A stretch of 6,805 nt of DNA. It comes from JAPUDQ01 sp039916485. GTDB lineage: Bacteria > Patescibacteriota > Saccharimonadia > Saccharimonadales > Saccharimonadaceae. The notes below the pieces were generated by a model. It made no database searches, had not been told where the DNA came from, and saw nothing but the letters and a program-made list of their open reading frames with translations. Made by a program: the position numbers and the translations under genes. Shown here piece after piece: positions 5,709 to 6,805 of the stretch. Where the stretch lies: NCBI GenBank assembly GCA_039916485.1, contig JBDSLH010000010.1:1-6805 (forward strand), given 5' to 3'. Positions within the stretch are counted from its first letter, which is position 1; every line of letters starts with the position of its first letter.

Positions 5709-5738
5709 AGTATATAATAGAGGTAATGAAAGAGACAA
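5709..5738 (-). promoter_or_regulatory. Minus-strand promoter for the lipid kinase gene
   Basis: Read on the minus strand, TTGTCT (plus 5733-5738) and TATACT (plus 5709-5714) are 18 bases apart. The -10 ends only 6 bases before the ATG at 5702, so transcription should begin at or within a base or two of the start codon. The -35 lies inside codons 3-5 of trpS. Confidence 0.5.
5713..5718 (+). promoter_or_regulatory. -10 element of the trpS promoter
   Basis: A perfect TATAAT ends 7 bases before the trpS ATG, so the predicted start is at or next to the A of ATG 5726. No good -35 hexamer is seen at 16-18 bases upstream (sequence around 5689-5696). It overlaps the divergent -10 of the lipid kinase by two bases. 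Confidence 0.5.
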
Positions 5739-6754
5739 TCTTAACGGGTATTCGTAGCAATGAAGAACCGACACTTGCAAACTACTTAGGTGCGTTTGTG
5801 CCTATGGTCTCTATGCAACGACAATTTGCTGGAAAATATCAGATCAACATGTTTGTCCCTGACCTGCATAGCTTTACGACACCTATTGATCATGAGAGCT
5901 TGTATAAAAACACATTACAGAATATCAAATATTTCATTGCGGCAGGACTCGATCTTGCTGACGAAGACACCTATATATATCGCCAGAGCTGTATCCCCGC
6001 TCATAGCGAGCTTACATGGATTTTAGATTGTTTTACCTATATGGGAGAAATGAGTCGCATGACTCAGTTCAAAGATAAATCCGAAGGTAATGACACGGTG
6101 AGTGTTGGTCTTTTTAATTACCCAGTGCTTATGGCTGCAGATATCTTACTCTATGGTGCTCGATGGGTACCAGTTGGAGAGGATCAGTTCCAGCACCTGG
6201 AGATCACTCGCGATATTGCGACTCGGATGAACAACAAATTCGGTGAACTATTTGTAATACCAGAAAGCACAGCAAAGCAAACAGAATTTATGGATAGAGA
6301 TAAAGGCTTGCGTATAAGAAGCCTGACTGATCCGACAAAGAAAATGAGTAAAAGTTCAGAGGATCCTAAGTCAAAAATTTTACTCCTGGATGAGCCTTCG
6401 GCAGCTACTAAAAAAATTATGTCCGCAACAACTGACACAGTCGGAGAAATAAACTTTGACTGGGATAAGCAACCCGGTGTAACAAATCTCCTGCAACTAC
6501 TTAGCTTGTTGTCTGCGCGAGATCAAGCCCATGTCAACGCCGAATGGGAAGGTAAGACACAGTATGGAGAGCTCAAAAAAGCAGTAGCCGACCAAGTAGA
6601 AGGCTTTTTGACTAACTTTCAAAAGCTTTACAATTTGATTGATGATGACGTCTTGCTCGCCAAACTAGAAAAAGATGAAGCGGCTATGCGCATCGTGGCC
6701 GATAAGCGACTTCACATAGTTCAACAAGCTGTTGGACTGAGACCAAAAGCGTAA
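5726..6754 (+). CDS. trpS: Tryptophanyl-tRNA synthetase
   Basis: This 342-residue class I aminoacyl-tRNA synthetase charges tRNA-Trp with tryptophan using ATP in the cytoplasm, and is of normal TrpRS length. The N-terminus MKETILTGIRSNEEPTLANYLGAF holds the HIGH-type motif as TLAN (residues 16-19); Bacillus-type enzymes have TIGN and others HLGN, so the Gly is Ala here. Further signatures are the tryptophan-pocket region YPVLMAADILLY (132-143), VPVGEDQFQHLEITRDIA (148-165) and an intact KMSKS loop (206-210) in LTDPTKKMSKSSEDP. The C-terminal helical domain, for anticodon recognition, runs from about 245 to the end. ATG 5726 matches the family start. AGAGG precedes it by only 2 bases, too close for a standard ribosome binding site. 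Divergent from the lipid kinase; followed 4 bases later by another gene. Confidence 0.97.
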   Translation: MKETILTGIRSNEEPTLANYLGAFVPMVSMQRQFAGKYQINMFVPDLHSFTTPIDHESLYKNTLQNIKYFIAAGLDLADEDTYIYRQSCIPAHSELTWILDCFTYMGEMSRMTQFKDKSEGNDTVSVGLFNYPVLMAADILLYGARWVPVGEDQFQHLEITRDIATRMNNKFGELFVIPESTAKQTEFMDRDKGLRIRSLTDPTKKMSKSSEDPKSKILLLDEPSAATKKIMSATTDTVGEINFDWDKQPGVTNLLQLLSLLSARDQAHVNAEWEGKTQYGELKKAVADQVEGFLTNFQKLYNLIDDDVLLAKLEKDEAAMRIVADKRLHIVQQAVGLRPKA

Positions 6755-6758
6755 TTAG

Positions 6759-6805
6759 ATGAGACTAGATGTATATGTAGCTCAGTATTGGCCAGAACGC
6801 TCACG
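6759..6805 (+). CDS. 5' end of an S4-domain protein, probably TlyA-like RNA methyltransferase (cut by window edge)
   Basis: Fifteen codons are visible from ATG 6759, giving MRLDVYVAQYWPERS. The opening MRLDVYL-like block followed by a short segment and an ERS/SRS-type turn is the start of an S4 RNA-binding domain as in TlyA-family 2'-O-methyltransferases (hemolysin-related); RluD-type pseudouridine synthases also begin with an S4 domain. It begins 4 bases after the trpS stop and probably shares its transcript. No clear Shine-Dalgarno sequence is seen. The assignment rests on few residues and is tentative. Confidence 0.5.
   Translation, partial: MRLDVYVAQYWPERS

Noticed and set aside
5703..5780. 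N-terminal extension of the lipid kinase to an ATG at 5780
   Set aside because: The extra 26 residues overlap trpS in antisense, do not resemble the family and lie upstream of the predicted promoter; MKVFDHIAIVYNP at 5702 fits the usual start.
1..6805. Mobile element, CRISPR array, tRNA/rRNA gene or defence system
   Set aside because: No long direct or inverted repeats, transposase, integrase, repeat-spacer pattern or tRNA cloverleaf were seen; the window is a core housekeeping region.

Overview
The window is a compact bacterial ribosomal-protein and transcription locus, probably from a Candidatus Saccharibacteria (TM7) or related Patescibacteria/CPR genome. This placement is an inference. 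It rests on protein style (RpoA N-terminus with IHNP, cysteine-free L36, L17 with a Lys/Ala/Pro tail), on the direct fusion of the alpha operon to rplM-rpsI, on very short gene spacing, and on the neighbouring lipid kinase and TrpRS. The standard code fits: no recognised gene contains an in-frame TGA.

Layout. Positions 3-251 hold the 3' end of an unrecognised gene, closed by a Rho-independent terminator. Two tandem sigma70-type promoters (320-347 and 392-420) follow. They drive a plus-strand operon of nine genes: infA, rpmJ, rpsM, rpsK, rpsD, rpoA, rplQ, rplM and rpsI (436-4515). Gaps are from -1 to 25 bases, and nearly every internal gene has a Shine-Dalgarno sequence. The operon supplies initiation factor 1, five small- or large-subunit proteins of the classical alpha cluster plus L36, the RNA polymerase alpha subunit, and the L13/S9 pair. 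It ends at a strong hairpin at 4529-4559 that also works in the opposite direction.

On the minus strand a diacylglycerol kinase-family lipid kinase (4800-5702) is followed by a two-helix small membrane protein (4575-4772), and this pair converges on the same hairpin. Divergent to the kinase is trpS (5726-6754), with only 23 bases between the two start codons. The -10 boxes of the two genes overlap, and both mRNAs look leaderless. Four bases after trpS begins a further gene with an S4-like N-terminus (TlyA-like), cut by the window edge.

Most notable points. rpoA has no ATG, GTG or TTG start that preserves its conserved N-terminus and seems to start at CTG (or ATA) behind a good Shine-Dalgarno. 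L36 has lost all four zinc ligands. S11 lacks the asparagine that becomes isoaspartate in E. coli. The first genes of transcription units lack Shine-Dalgarno sites at normal spacing, while internal genes have them. I found no mobile element, CRISPR array, RNA gene or evidently new multi-gene system; this is mainly a core housekeeping region with lineage-specific peculiarities.
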